Positions 36,026 through 46,040 of a stretch of DNA of 64,000 nucleotides are shown one piece after another (within the stretch, counting starts at the first letter, position 1; the number at the start of each line of letters is the position of its first letter). Location: the NCBI GenBank assembly GCA_963666035.2, contig CAXXJI010000003.1:396726-460725 (forward strand), read 5' to 3'. Position numbers and translations under genes: made by a program. Under the pieces are notes generated by a model. That model did not search any database. It was not told the DNA's origin and worked only from the letters and a program-made list of their open reading frames with translations. Origin of the DNA: CALMFG01 sp963666035 (GTDB taxonomy: Bacteria > Bacillota > Clostridia > Christensenellales > CALMFG01).

Positions 36026-37694
36026 TTAATGCAGGTTGGAATAGAAGATAGCGCGGGTGGCATTGAAAGTTTTGGCCGCATACATGGCGGTATCCGCTTT
36101 GGATATCAGTGTTTCAGCATCTGCCCCATCGGACGGCATCTCGACAGCGCCGAGTGACAGATTCACCGGAACAAGTTCTTCTCCGCTGGCAAAAGGCGCT
36201 TCAAAGGCGGATACAATCTGGCTGATTTCAAGTTTAGCCTCGTTGGCTGGCATGCGCATTAAGATGACGAATTCATCACCGCCGTAACGGTAGATATCAC
36301 TTTTTTTGCTTAAAACCGATTGGATGCGCTCAATGACCTGCTTTAAAATTGCGTCACCGGCGGGATGTCCGTAGCGGTCGTTGATGGTTTTAAACCCGTC
36401 AATGTCCAGAAAGATCAATGTGGAGTGCACATTGGTATCCAGACAGTATTGAATCAAGATATCAAGTTTGGTTTCGAGCGCCATGCGGCTGCCGGCACCG
36501 GTCAGCACATCGGTGAGCGCAATTTGCTCGTGCAGAATGGCTTTGCTGTGCCGATAGAGAGCAAATCCCGCTATGATAAAGATGCCCACACCGAGAAAAA
36601 TGGAGAGAAAGATCAATTGGCGCTGAACCGTAGTGGAACCACCGGAGAATGATGGCGTGCTGTGATGAATGCGCAGCGCTTCCTGCGGCAGTTTCAACGT
36701 GTCAATATCGAACCTCGAAAGTATATCGGTGGTTGTACATGTAGGACATATTGGTATTATCATCGCGCATGAGGCCTGTGGATTCGGCTGTAATGCCGTC
36801 GTATAGAATGGAACAGGCTATCTTTCCCGTATCATATCCGGACTTGGTTTTGTCGTGTACATATCCGCCGGCAAAAACACGATCAATTTCGTACGCTGTG
36901 GTGGTGAATATCGGCGTATTCAATGTGGTGTACAGGAAATTCGCGGACTGGGAATAGGTCATTTTATTGCCTTGACTGTCTACATAGCAGGCGACAAACA
37001 GAAAAATATCCTTGGGTGTTAATTTGCTGAGCATGTCTTCCAGTTCGCTGTAGGTATATTCAGTGGAATTGATAAAGGTCAGCGGATAGTGATTGACGTT
37101 TTCGGCCATCAATTGCGTCTTTAACCCTTTGGCGGTGGTCGAATTATCCACCAGAATGGTGATGCTGGTGTAATCCGGGATTAACCTTGTGGCCACATCT
37201 ATGGTCTTGATACGAGAAGAAGGTTCAAGCTGGCCTGTGATATTTTTGTGCGCGTAAAAGATGGACTCAGTCGTTTCGAAATCGTTGCAGCCTGAAAAAA
37301 CAATCGGGATAGAACCGCTGCTGCCCGCACCGAAAAGTGTTTCATAATATTTATCAATAAAAACCAGCGCATTGTCATCGAATGTGATGACCATGTCGAT
37401 ATGTTTTAACAGCTTCATTTTTTCTTCGAGCAGCTGTAATAGCAGCGCTTCAGCGGATTCGGAATCCATCAGCTTGCTGTCCATATATTCCACTTGAAGA
37501 TGAACATTGTAGTCCGTAAAGGCTTCGTTGAGGCCGTCTAAAAGGGAATCAAAAGAAGGATAGGACGGAGAATATGAAAAAATCACCAATACGTTTTTCG
37601 GCGGACGTGTATAATCGCAAGGCTCTGCTGAAGCGGGCAGGCATAGAAAAGCAATGATAAGAATCAGCAAGACGCAGATTGCAAGCCTTTTCAT
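36026..37694 (-). CDS. Periplasmic-sensor diguanylate cyclase (ABC-type binding domain + GGDEF), one frameshift
   Basis: ATG 37694 follows GGAGGGGG on the minus strand. The first frame encodes a signal peptide (ICVLLILIIAFLCLPASA) and an approximately 290-residue ABC_sub_bind-type domain (NVLVIFSYSPSYPSFDSLLD...PIVFSGCND). Removing one G near 36718 joins YNHRYTFE to FDIDTLKLPQEAL, followed by a membrane helix (QLIFLSIFLGVGIFIIAGFA) and a GGDEF domain (YRYGGDEFVILM, active-site motif intact), ending at residue 555. It should sense an extracellular ligand and make c-di-GMP. An RxxD-type inhibitory site was not seen. Confidence 0.85.
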
Positions 37695-37784
37695 AAATCC
37701 CCCTCCAATAATGATTACAGCGGCGCCGACAAGTCGATACTTTTTTTCACAGCGGCCTGCTTAGGATGATACATGGTATCCTGA

Positions 37785-37814
37785 TTGACATCGGACGCAG
37801 GTTTTAAGTATAAT
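37785..37814 (+). promoter_or_regulatory. Promoter of rfbD
   Basis: TTGACA (37785-37790), 18-bp spacer, TATAAT (37809-37814), 73 bases before the start codon. Confidence 0.7.
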
Positions 37815-37886
37815 GCTTGTGGAATAAATAAACGGTAATCGGCGTAATTAAACAATAAACCGACGCGTAACAAAGGAGACCATCAC

Positions 37887-38723
37887 GTGAAGTTACTCAT
37901 CACCGGAGCCAAAGGCCAAATGGGCCGCGCCCTGAACAAGCTCTTAAAAAACAAGCAGGGTTACCAGCTGGTCCTCACCGATTTGGATGAAATGGACATC
38001 ACCGACGAAAAGGATGTAGCGCGGGTGCTTTCGGCCGAAAAGCCGGATGTAGTCATCAACTGTGCGGCGCATACCAAGGTGGATCTGTGTGAGGACGATA
38101 AGGAAAACGCTGTGATGATTAATGTACGTGGTGCGGGAAATCTGTCAAAAGCTGCGGCCGATATCGGCGCAAAAATCGTTCATTTGTCTACGGACTATAT
38201 TTTTGACGGTGAATCGGATACGCCGTATGTGGAGGAAAGCGAAACCAACCCCCAAAGCGTCTATGGGGAGACCAAACTGAAATCTGAGCAGGCGGTGATC
38301 GAGAACAACCCCAAATACTTTATCGTTCGAACAGCATGGCTGTACGGCGAGGGAAATAATTTCGTCAACACCATGCTGCGGCTTTCCGACCACCACGAGG
38401 AGATCAGGGTGGTCAATGACCAGACAGGGAATCCAACGTCCGCGATGGAAGTAGCCAGAGTGATTGCACTTTTGATCGAAACTGAAGATTACGGCATTTA
38501 CCATGCGACTTGCGAAGGCCAGTGCACCTGGTATGATTTTGCCAAGCGCATTTTCGAAACGGCAGGACGGGAGGTTGCGGTAGCACCATGCACGACCATG
38601 CAGTATGTCACCCGCGCCAAACGCCCCAGATATTCAGTGCTGGACAACAAAAACCTGCGCGAGAAATTCGGCTATACGATGAAGCACTGGGAAGACGCTT
38701 TAAAAGAATATTTTGAGAAGTAA
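37887..38723 (+). CDS. rfbD: dTDP-4-dehydrorhamnose reductase
   Basis: 278 residues. Reduces dTDP-4-keto-L-rhamnose to dTDP-L-rhamnose with NAD(P)H. It has a Rossmann motif (GAKGQMG), NCAAHTKVDLCEDD, LSTDYIFDG, the catalytic YxxxK (SVYGETKLKSE) and NDQTGNPTS. Intact and monocistronic, with its own promoter and terminator. The other three rhamnose genes lie at 50893-53398, so it is separated from its pathway partners. Confidence 0.95.
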   Translation: MKLLITGAKGQMGRALNKLLKNKQGYQLVLTDLDEMDITDEKDVARVLSAEKPDVVINCAAHTKVDLCEDDKENAVMINVRGAGNLSKAAADIGAKIVHLSTDYIFDGESDTPYVEESETNPQSVYGETKLKSEQAVIENNPKYFIVRTAWLYGEGNNFVNTMLRLSDHHEEIRVVNDQTGNPTSAMEVARVIALLIETEDYGIYHATCEGQCTWYDFAKRIFETAGREVAVAPCTTMQYVTRAKRPRYSVLDNKNLREKFGYTMKHWEDALKEYFEK

Positions 38724-38756
38724 AAAAAGCGCTGACAAGGTCGGCGCTTTTTTGGT
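38722..38756 (+). terminator. Terminator of rfbD
   Basis: AAGCGCTGAC / GTCGGCGCTT stem with one G-U pair, AAG loop and T6. Confidence 0.8.
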
Positions 38757-38781
38757 ACTTTTGTAATTGCTTAAACGCAGG

Positions 38782-39468
38782 CTAAAAGAGGGCCGCGATT
38801 AGAAAATAGATGGGCGGAATCAATATGGCAGGCAGCATATCGCCCACATGGATTTTTTTGATTTCGAGGACATTAATGCCGATACCGAGGATTAAAGCGC
38901 CGCCCACCGCCGAAAGCTCGCCCATCACCTGTTCGGTGAGAAAGGGCGCCACCCACGCGGCAGAAAGTGCAATGGCACCTTGATATAAAAGGACGGGAAG
39001 CGCCGCTAATCCCACGCCGATGCCGAAACGGGTAGCTAGAATCAGAGCGGCAAAACCGTCCAGAACGGATTTAATGAAAAGCAACTGATGATTTTGACTG
39101 AGACCGGATTCGATGGACCCGACAACCGCCATGGCCCCCACACAGAAAAGTAAAGATGCAGTGACAAACCCTTCGGAAAATGTGGAGCTGTCTCCTTTAT
39201 CAAAGCGCGCTTGCGCACGTTGGCCCAATGCTTCCAATTTATCTTCAATGCCGATGAGGTTGCCTGCAATGCTGCCGATGGCCAGACTGAAAATAAACAA
39301 AAGCGGCATCTCGGTTTTGATGGCACTGGAGATACCGATAACCACCACACAAAGCCCGATCCCTTGGGTGATCAGCTTTTGCATTTTTTCGGGGATACCC
39401 TGCTTTAAAAGCAGACCGAGCGCTGTGCCGAGCACGATGGCGCTCACATTGACCAGGGTTCCAATCAT
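38782..39468 (-). CDS. DUF554 family membrane protein
   Basis: 228 residues, about seven membrane helices. The N-terminus IGTLVNVSAIVLGTALGLLL, the central FCVGAMAVVGSIESGL and the C-terminal GGALILGIGINVLEIKKI-VGDMLPAI are the DUF554 (YdfK-like) signature. Function unknown; probably a transporter. Confidence 0.88.
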   Translation of the reverse strand: MIGTLVNVSAIVLGTALGLLLKQGIPEKMQKLITQGIGLCVVVIGISSAIKTEMPLLFIFSLAIGSIAGNLIGIEDKLEALGQRAQARFDKGDSSTFSEGFVTASLLFCVGAMAVVGSIESGLSQNHQLLFIKSVLDGFAALILATRFGIGVGLAALPVLLYQGAIALSAAWVAPFLTEQVMGELSAVGGALILGIGINVLEIKKIHVGDMLPAILIPPIYFLIAALF

Positions 39469-39873
39469 GGATAAATCATTCCGTCCAATCGTAAAAGTTT
39501 TGGGTTGCTATCCCGATTAGATTATCATGAAAGCGGCGGCTTTGTCTATGTTTTTGGGTGATGCCGCTGAGAGACGATTTTGATAGATGCGGCGGCGAAA
39601 TCCGTAGGAAAACACAGGATATTCTTTTTGAATTTTCATGTGGATTTATTGACGTATACGCGCAAGCCGTGATATACTAAGCGTCACCGACAATGGCGTT
39701 TGGGATGGTTGCGATAAAGCGCAGCGGCAGATGCACATTGTTTTTTTTAAAGCTTCAAACGGTATATTTTTTTAACCAAAAAATTGGTATAGACATGTTA
39801 TGTGTTCAAAACCTAAAGTATAAGCTTAAAAAAGCTTTGATAATTATAAATTTAAGATGAGGGGAAGAAAGAG
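39469..39873. other. 405-bp intergenic region upstream of gltB
   Basis: Contains the gltB promoter at 39649-39678 and an approximately 190-nt untranslated leader. I found no recognisable riboswitch; only short hairpins (for example TGCG/CGCA near 39710) are visible. Confidence 0.5.
39649..39678 (+). promoter_or_regulatory. Promoter of the gltBD operon
   Basis: TTGACG (39649-39654), 18-bp spacer, TATACT (39673-39678). Confidence 0.65.
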
Positions 39874-42800
39874 ATGAGCTTACCGAAACAACAGGGACTT
39901 TACAGCCCAGGCTACGAGCACGATGCTTGCGGTATTGGCGCGGTGGTCAACGTTCACGGCAAACGCACCAATGCGATTATCGATCAGGCATTGACTGTGC
40001 TCAATAATTTGGACCATAGAGGCGCCAGAGGAAACGAGGAAAACACCGGCGACGGGGCGGGTATTCTGTTTCAGATTCCGGATAAATTTTTCCGCGCTCA
40101 GGCCAAAGTAAACGGCTTTACACTGCCGTCGCTTGGGTCTTACGGCGTGGGTATGATCTTTTTTTGCCATGATGAGGGTAAACGCCTGATCCTTAAAAAG
40201 ATGGTAGAAGAGGAAGTGGTAAAGCACGGCCAGACCGTTCTTGGCTGGCGCGTGTCGCCGATCAACGGTGAGGATTTAGGCCAGATGGCCAAAGTATCCA
40301 TGCCGTTTGTTGAACAGATTTTTATCGGAAAATCCGATGATATAAAAGAAGAATTGGCTTTTGAAAGAAAACTGTTTGTCATCCGCAAGGGTATTGAGAA
40401 GCGGATGCTGGGAGTTGATCTGGTCGGTTCCGAGTATTTCTATATTGCGTCCATGTCCTGCCGGACCATTGTGTACAAGGGCATGCTGATTCCGTATCAG
40501 ATGAGAAAGTTTTATCTGGACTTAAACGATAACCGTCTGGAGTCGGCGCTGGCACTGGTGCATTCTCGTTTTTCAACCAATACTTTCCCGTCTTGGGAGC
40601 GTGCACATCCCTATCGCATGACCATCCATAACGGCGAAATCAATACCCTTCGGGGTAACATCAACGGCATGAAGGCCAGAGAAGCTTCGATCAAAACCGA
40701 AGCTTTCCCGACCGAAGTGGAAGCCCTGATGCCGATTATTGACGAAGAGGGCAGCGACTCGGCGATGTTCGATAACTGTTTAGAGTTCATGTATCTGGCG
40801 GGTCGTCCGGTTTCCGAAGTTTTGATGATGATGATTCCTGAACCTTGGGAAAAGAACCCATATATGAAGGAAGATAAAAAAGCGTTTTACCGCTATAATT
40901 CCTGCCTGATGGAACCATGGGATGGGCCAGCGGCCATCGTGGCGACCGACGGTATCAGCGTCTGCGCCAGCTTGGACAGAAACGGACTGCGCCCCAGCCG
41001 GTATTATATCACCAAGGACGGCATGCTGGTACTCGCTTCTGAAGTCGGCGTTTTGGAACTGGACGAAGCCGATGTGGCGGTGAAAGAACGTCTGCACCCC
41101 GGTCGGATGCTGGTGGTGAATACCGAGAAAAAAGAGATTATCAGCGACGACGATGTAAAAGGTGCGCTGATTAAAGAATACCCGTATCAAAAGTGGCTGG
41201 ATGCCAATCAGGTGAAACTTTCTGACTTGAAACCGGAAAAAACCAAAGTGCCGGACGACACCGAGGATTTGCGGCTTTATCAGGCCGCGTTTGGATATAC
41301 GTTTGAGGATTTGCAAAAGGTACTGGAACCGATGGTGATCCGGGGCATCGACCCGGTGGGTGCTATGGGCAACGACGCATCGCTGGCGGTGCTTTCCAAT
41401 CAGCCGCAGATGCTCTACAATTACTTTAAGCAGTTGTTTGCGCAAGTCACCAACCCGCCGATCGACTCGATTCGCGAGGAAATCGTGACCGGTTCGCAGA
41501 CCTGGCTCGGCGCGATGGAGAACCTGCTGGATCATTCTCCCGATGCCTGCCGCAGGATTGATTGTGCCACGCCGATTTTAAAGAATGAGGAACTGGCGGC
41601 GGTTCGGGATATTGACAAAAAAGGATTTAAACAAACGACCATCTCCATGCTGTTCGATATTGAACGCGGTAGTGTAGGGCTTAAAAATAAACTGGGTCAA
41701 ATCTTTGCCGAAGCGGATAAAGCCATCAGCGAAGGCTATAATTTGATTGTTCTTTCCGACCGCGGGGTTTCGGAAACCGAGGGTGCCATTCCGGCGCTGC
41801 TGGCGACGTCTGCACTGCATCATCATCTGGTGCAGAACGGCACACGCACCAAGGCCAGCATTATTGTGGAATCGGGCGAACCGCGTGAAGTGCACCATTT
41901 CTGTCTGCTCTTGGGCTACGGCGCGGATGCGATCAACCCGTATCTTGCGTTTGCCACCATCAAAGATATGGTGAAAAGCGGCCTGATTGCGGGCTACGAC
42001 GAAAACGAAGCGTTGAAACGCTATACCTACGCCACCGTTAAGGGCATCATCAAGGTGCTGTCCAAGATGGGCATTTCAACCATCCAATCCTACCGCGGCG
42101 CGCAGATTTTTGAAGCGGTCGGCGTCAGCCAGACCGTCATTGAGAAATATTTCTGCGGTACGGCCTCGCGCATCGGCGGTGTTGATCTTGACATCATCAC
42201 CAATGAAGCGATGATGCGCCATCAAGCAGCGTTTGCGAACCTGGACGGCAAAAACGGACCTTTGCAGGCGGGCGGCATGTTCAACTGGCGCAAAGAAGGC
42301 GAATATCACACGATCAACCCCGAAACCATCATCACGCTGCAGCAGGCATGCTGGGACGGGAACTATGAAAAGTATCGTGAATTCACTAAGCTTTTGAACG
42401 ATCGGGATGATTTTTCCACCATCCGTTCATTGCTTGACTTTAGATATGCGGATAAACCCCTGCCTTTGGATGAAATCGAATCGGTCGAATCCATCTGCAG
42501 ACGTTTTAAAACCGGTGCGATGAGCTACGGCTCCATCAGCCAGGAAGCGCACGAGACTATGGCAATCGCCATGAACCGCATTGGCGGGAAATCCAACTCG
42601 GGCGAGGGCGGCGAGCGCGTTGAGCGCTTTACGCCGGATGCCAACGGAGACAGCCGCTGTTCGGCAATTAAACAGGTGGCGTCAGGCCGTTTCGGCGTGA
42701 CCAGCCACTACCTGACCACAGCCAAAGAGATTCAAATTAAGATGGCACAGGGCGCAAAACCCGGCGAGGGCGGACAGCTTCCCGGAGAAAAGGTATATCC

Positions 42801-44460
42801 ATGGATCGCGAAAACCCGTGGATCCACGCCCGGTGTAGGGCTGATTTCACCGCCCCCGCATCATGATATCTATTCCATCGAGGATTTGGCTCAGCTGATT
42901 TACGACTTAAAATGTGCCAATCCCGCGGCTGATATCAACGTTAAGCTGGTATCTGAAGTGGGCGTGGGCACCATCGCGGCCGGCGTAGCCAAGGGCTATG
43001 CGGACGTGATTCTCATCAGCGGATACGACGGCGGAACGGGCGCGGCGCCCAGAACCAGTGTGCGACATACCGGCCTGCCATGGGAACTGGGTCTTTCCGA
43101 AACCAACCAGACGCTGATTATCAACAAGCTTAGAAACCGCGTGAAGCTGGAGACTGACGGAAAACTTTTGACGGGCAAAGATGTGGCGATTGCCGCACTC
43201 TTGGGCGCAGAGGAGTTTGGTTTTGCCACACTGCCGCTGGTCACCATGGGCTGTATCATGATGCGTGTCTGCAATCTGGATACCTGCCCGGTGGGCGTGG
43301 CGACGCAGAATGAGGCCTTAAGAAAACTCTTTAAGGGCCAGCCTGAGCACGTGGTCAACTTTATGCGATTTATCGCCGAAAACTTACGTGAAACCATGGC
43401 GAGAATCGGCGTAAGAACCATCGACGAGATGGTAGGCAGAACGGACCTTTTAAAACACAAGGAAGGTATCGACCATTGGAAAGCCAAGACGGTGGATGTA
43501 TCTCCGCTGCTGTACCAGCCGTACTCCGAAGCGGCCACCGACCGCTACCGGACGGTTCGTCAGAAACATAAAATATATGCGACCAGCGATATGAATATTC
43601 TGTTGGCGCTATGTAAAGATTCGATGAATACACAAAAGCCGATGGAAGCGAGTTTGGATATTATCAACCGCAACCGCACCACCGGAACGATATTGGGCTC
43701 CGAAATCTCCAAGAAATACGGCGGAGATGGACTGCCAGAGGATACGATTAACCTAACTTTCACAGGCTCGGCAGGGCAGTCGCTCGGTGCGTTTGTGCCC
43801 AAAGGCGTGACGCTTCGTCTCATCGGCGACGCGAACGATTATCTTGGCAAAGGCCTTTCGGGCGGCAAGATCATCGTGCATAAGTCAGATGACTTTTCCG
43901 GAAAAGCGGATGAGAATATTCTCATCGGCAACGTGGCCTTCTACGGCGCGACCGGCGGCGAAGCTTATGTTTCTGGCGTGGCCGGCGAGCGCTTCTGCGT
44001 TAGAAACTCGGGCGTTAAGGCCGTGGTTGAAGGGGTCGGTGCGCATGGCTGTGAATACATGACCGGCGGGCAGGTGATTATCCTGGGTCAGACCGGTATC
44101 AACTTTGGTGCGGGTATGAGCGGCGGCATCGCCTATATCTATGATGATGCGAAGACGTTTGAGCAGAGAATGAATAAGAGTATGGCGGACTTAACTTCCG
44201 ATCTTTCGGATGAAGAGAAGTCCGAACTGAAATACCGTTTGGAAAAGCATCTGGAATACACGGGTTCTGAGAGAGCCAAGGCTATTTTGGACGAGTTTGA
44301 CATTAACGTGAAACACTTTGCCAAGGTAGTGCCAAGAGACTACAAACGGATGCTGGACATGATTGCCGAAGGCAAAGCCCAAGGCATGGGTGACGAAGAG
44401 GCCGAGATGTATGCTTTTAACAAGAACATTCACGACGCCTCACGCTTAAGCGGCAACTAG
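39874..44460 (+). CDS. gltB: Glutamate synthase, large (alpha) subunit
   Basis: 1528 residues, ATG after AGGGGAAGAAAG. Makes glutamate from glutamine and 2-oxoglutarate. Domains: N-terminal class II glutamine amidotransferase (about 19-420) whose nucleophile is Cys19 in HDACGIGA after a short propeptide; a central domain; an FMN-binding synthase barrel (about 830-1200; YGSISQEAHE, KPGEGGQLPGEKV, SGYDGGTGAAPRTS); the [3Fe-4S] motif CIMMRVCNLDTC; and the C-terminal GXGXG beta-helix domain (about 1250-1500). Intact, normal length. gltD follows 14 bases later. Confidence 0.97.
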   Translation: MSLPKQQGLYSPGYEHDACGIGAVVNVHGKRTNAIIDQALTVLNNLDHRGARGNEENTGDGAGILFQIPDKFFRAQAKVNGFTLPSLGSYGVGMIFFCHDEGKRLILKKMVEEEVVKHGQTVLGWRVSPINGEDLGQMAKVSMPFVEQIFIGKSDDIKEELAFERKLFVIRKGIEKRMLGVDLVGSEYFYIASMSCRTIVYKGMLIPYQMRKFYLDLNDNRLESALALVHSRFSTNTFPSWERAHPYRMTIHNGEINTLRGNINGMKAREASIKTEAFPTEVEALMPIIDEEGSDSAMFDNCLEFMYLAGRPVSEVLMMMIPEPWEKNPYMKEDKKAFYRYNSCLMEPWDGPAAIVATDGISVCASLDRNGLRPSRYYITKDGMLVLASEVGVLELDEADVAVKERLHPGRMLVVNTEKKEIISDDDVKGALIKEYPYQKWLDANQVKLSDLKPEKTKVPDDTEDLRLYQAAFGYTFEDLQKVLEPMVIRGIDPVGAMGNDASLAVLSNQPQMLYNYFKQLFAQVTNPPIDSIREEIVTGSQTWLGAMENLLDHSPDACRRIDCATPILKNEELAAVRDIDKKGFKQTTISMLFDIERGSVGLKNKLGQIFAEADKAISEGYNLIVLSDRGVSETEGAIPALLATSALHHHLVQNGTRTKASIIVESGEPREVHHFCLLLGYGADAINPYLAFATIKDMVKSGLIAGYDENEALKRYTYATVKGIIKVLSKMGISTIQSYRGAQIFEAVGVSQTVIEKYFCGTASRIGGVDLDIITNEAMMRHQAAFANLDGKNGPLQAGGMFNWRKEGEYHTINPETIITLQQACWDGNYEKYREFTKLLNDRDDFSTIRSLLDFRYADKPLPLDEIESVESICRRFKTGAMSYGSISQEAHETMAIAMNRIGGKSNSGEGGERVERFTPDANGDSRCSAIKQVASGRFGVTSHYLTTAKEIQIKMAQGAKPGEGGQLPGEKVYPWIAKTRGSTPGVGLISPPPHHDIYSIEDLAQLIYDLKCANPAADINVKLVSEVGVGTIAAGVAKGYADVILISGYDGGTGAAPRTSVRHTGLPWELGLSETNQTLIINKLRNRVKLETDGKLLTGKDVAIAALLGAEEFGFATLPLVTMGCIMMRVCNLDTCPVGVATQNEALRKLFKGQPEHVVNFMRFIAENLRETMARIGVRTIDEMVGRTDLLKHKEGIDHWKAKTVDVSPLLYQPYSEAATDRYRTVRQKHKIYATSDMNILLALCKDSMNTQKPMEASLDIINRNRTTGTILGSEISKKYGGDGLPEDTINLTFTGSAGQSLGAFVPKGVTLRLIGDANDYLGKGLSGGKIIVHKSDDFSGKADENILIGNVAFYGATGGEAYVSGVAGERFCVRNSGVKAVVEGVGAHGCEYMTGGQVIILGQTGINFGAGMSGGIAYIYDDAKTFEQRMNKSMADLTSDLSDEEKSELKYRLEKHLEYTGSERAKAILDEFDINVKHFAKVVPRDYKRMLDMIAEGKAQGMGDEEAEMYAFNKNIHDASRLSGN

Positions 44461-44474
44461 GAAAGGAGCAAACC

Positions 44475-45947
44475 ATGGGAAAAGCCACAGGTTTTATGGA
44501 ATATGACCGGGTTGCGGCCAAAGACGTTGCACCCGAAGCGCGTTTAAAAAACTGGGACGAGTTTCATATGAATTTACCCGAGGAAATACAAAAAGAGCAG
44601 GGAGCGAGATGTATGGACTGTGGCATTCCGTTCTGCCATACCGGCATCATGATCGCCGGTATGGTTTCGGGGTGCCCGCTTAACAACCTCATCCCCGAAT
44701 TCAACGATATGGTCTACCGCGGCCTTTACGGCGAAGCGTATGAGCGGCTTTTGCAGACCAATCCGTTTGCAGAATTCACCGGCCGGGTATGCCCCGCGCC
44801 GTGCGAGGGTTCCTGCACCGCCGGTCTTAACGGCGATGCGGTGACGATTAAAGGTAATGAACGCGCGATTATCGACAAAGCGTTTGAAACCGGGCTGGTC
44901 AAGCCCTTAACGCCGGTCAAAAAAACCGGCAAGAAGACGGCCGTTGTGGGTTCGGGCCCGGCGGGGCTGTCCACAGCCTATTATCTGGCGCGTGCCGGAC
45001 ATGACGTGACTGTTTTTGAGCGCGCGGACAGAGCGGGCGGCCTTCTGATGTACGGCATCCCGAATATGAAGCTGGACAAGCAGTTAGTTTTGCGGCGGGT
45101 GAAACTTTTGGAGGACAGCGGTGTTAAGTTTGTCTACAACACCGAAATCGGCGTGGACAAAAAACTGGCTGATTTGAAGAAAGAATTTGACGCGGTCGTT
45201 TTATGCGGCGGCGCTACCGCACCCAGAGATTTAAGAGCGAATAACCGCGAAGGCGCCAAGGGCATTTACTTTGCGGTGGATTTCCTGAAAGCGGCCACCG
45301 AGCGCTTATTGGGCGGCAAAGCCGAAGGCAGGGAAGATTTGGACGCGAAGGATAAGCATGTCGTCATCATCGGCGGCGGCGACACGGGCACCGACTGTGT
45401 GGGCACATCCATCCGTCAAGGATGCAAAAGTGTGACCCAGCTGGAGATTCTGCCCATGCCGCCCAAGCATCGTCTGCCGAATAATCCCTGGCCGCAGTAC
45501 CCGAAAGTGCTAAAAACCGATTATGGTCAGGAAGAAGCGATACACGTATATGGTAAGGATCCGCGGGATTATGAGATGATGACCACCGACGTGGTCACAG
45601 ACAAAGACGGCAATGTGACCGAGCTTACCGCTGTGAAGGTGAAATGGACGCCGGACGAGAATGGACGGTTTAATCCGGAGCCGATCAAAGGCAGCGAAAC
45701 CACCTACAAAGCGGATATCGTGCTGCTCGCTATGGGCTTTTTGGGGCCGGAAAAGACGATGATCGATGAGATGGGACTTTCCACCGATCCGCGCGGCAAT
45801 GTGCTGGCGGGTGATAAGATGTACGCCACCAGCGTGGAGGGCGTGTTTACAGCCGGCGATATGCGAAGAGGCCAGTCATTGGTGGTTTGGGCGCTGAAAG
45901 AGGGCTGTGAGGCCGCCAAAGCATGCGACGCTTGGTTGTCCGAGTAA
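44475..45947 (+). CDS. gltD: Glutamate synthase, small (beta) subunit
   Basis: 490 residues. Transfers electrons from NAD(P)H via FAD and Fe-S clusters to GltB. N-terminal [4Fe-4S] motifs (RCMDCGIPFCH, GCPLNNLIPEF, CPAPCEGSCTAGL), FAD motif VVGSGPAGLSTAYYLARAG and NAD(P) motif IIGGGDTGTDC. ATG after GGAAAGGAGC. Cotranscribed with gltB and ended by a hairpin. Confidence 0.97.
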   Translation: MGKATGFMEYDRVAAKDVAPEARLKNWDEFHMNLPEEIQKEQGARCMDCGIPFCHTGIMIAGMVSGCPLNNLIPEFNDMVYRGLYGEAYERLLQTNPFAEFTGRVCPAPCEGSCTAGLNGDAVTIKGNERAIIDKAFETGLVKPLTPVKKTGKKTAVVGSGPAGLSTAYYLARAGHDVTVFERADRAGGLLMYGIPNMKLDKQLVLRRVKLLEDSGVKFVYNTEIGVDKKLADLKKEFDAVVLCGGATAPRDLRANNREGAKGIYFAVDFLKAATERLLGGKAEGREDLDAKDKHVVIIGGGDTGTDCVGTSIRQGCKSVTQLEILPMPPKHRLPNNPWPQYPKVLKTDYGQEEAIHVYGKDPRDYEMMTTDVVTDKDGNVTELTAVKVKWTPDENGRFNPEPIKGSETTYKADIVLLAMGFLGPEKTMIDEMGLSTDPRGNVLAGDKMYATSVEGVFTAGDMRRGQSLVVWALKEGCEAAKACDAWLSE

Positions 45948-45962
45948 TAAGATTGAAATCAA

Positions 45963-45999
45963 TTCAAGCAGTGACGAGCATCTCGTGACTGCTTTTTTA
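45963..45999 (+). terminator. Terminator of gltBD
   Basis: AGCAGTGACGAG / CTCGTGACTGCT stem with one mismatch, then T6. Confidence 0.8.
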
Positions 46000-46040
46000 T
46001 TGCCTTTTTCGGGTACGGCGTGCTAATATAGTAGGAATTT

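Noticed and set aside
39679..39873. Glutamine or T-box riboswitch in the gltB leader
   Set aside because: No glutamine-riboswitch or T-box consensus could be found; only weak short hairpins.
40780..41535. 251-residue minus-strand open frame inside gltB
   Set aside because: Full-length gltB coding on the plus strand explains it; the product is His/Arg/Gln-rich with no family resemblance.
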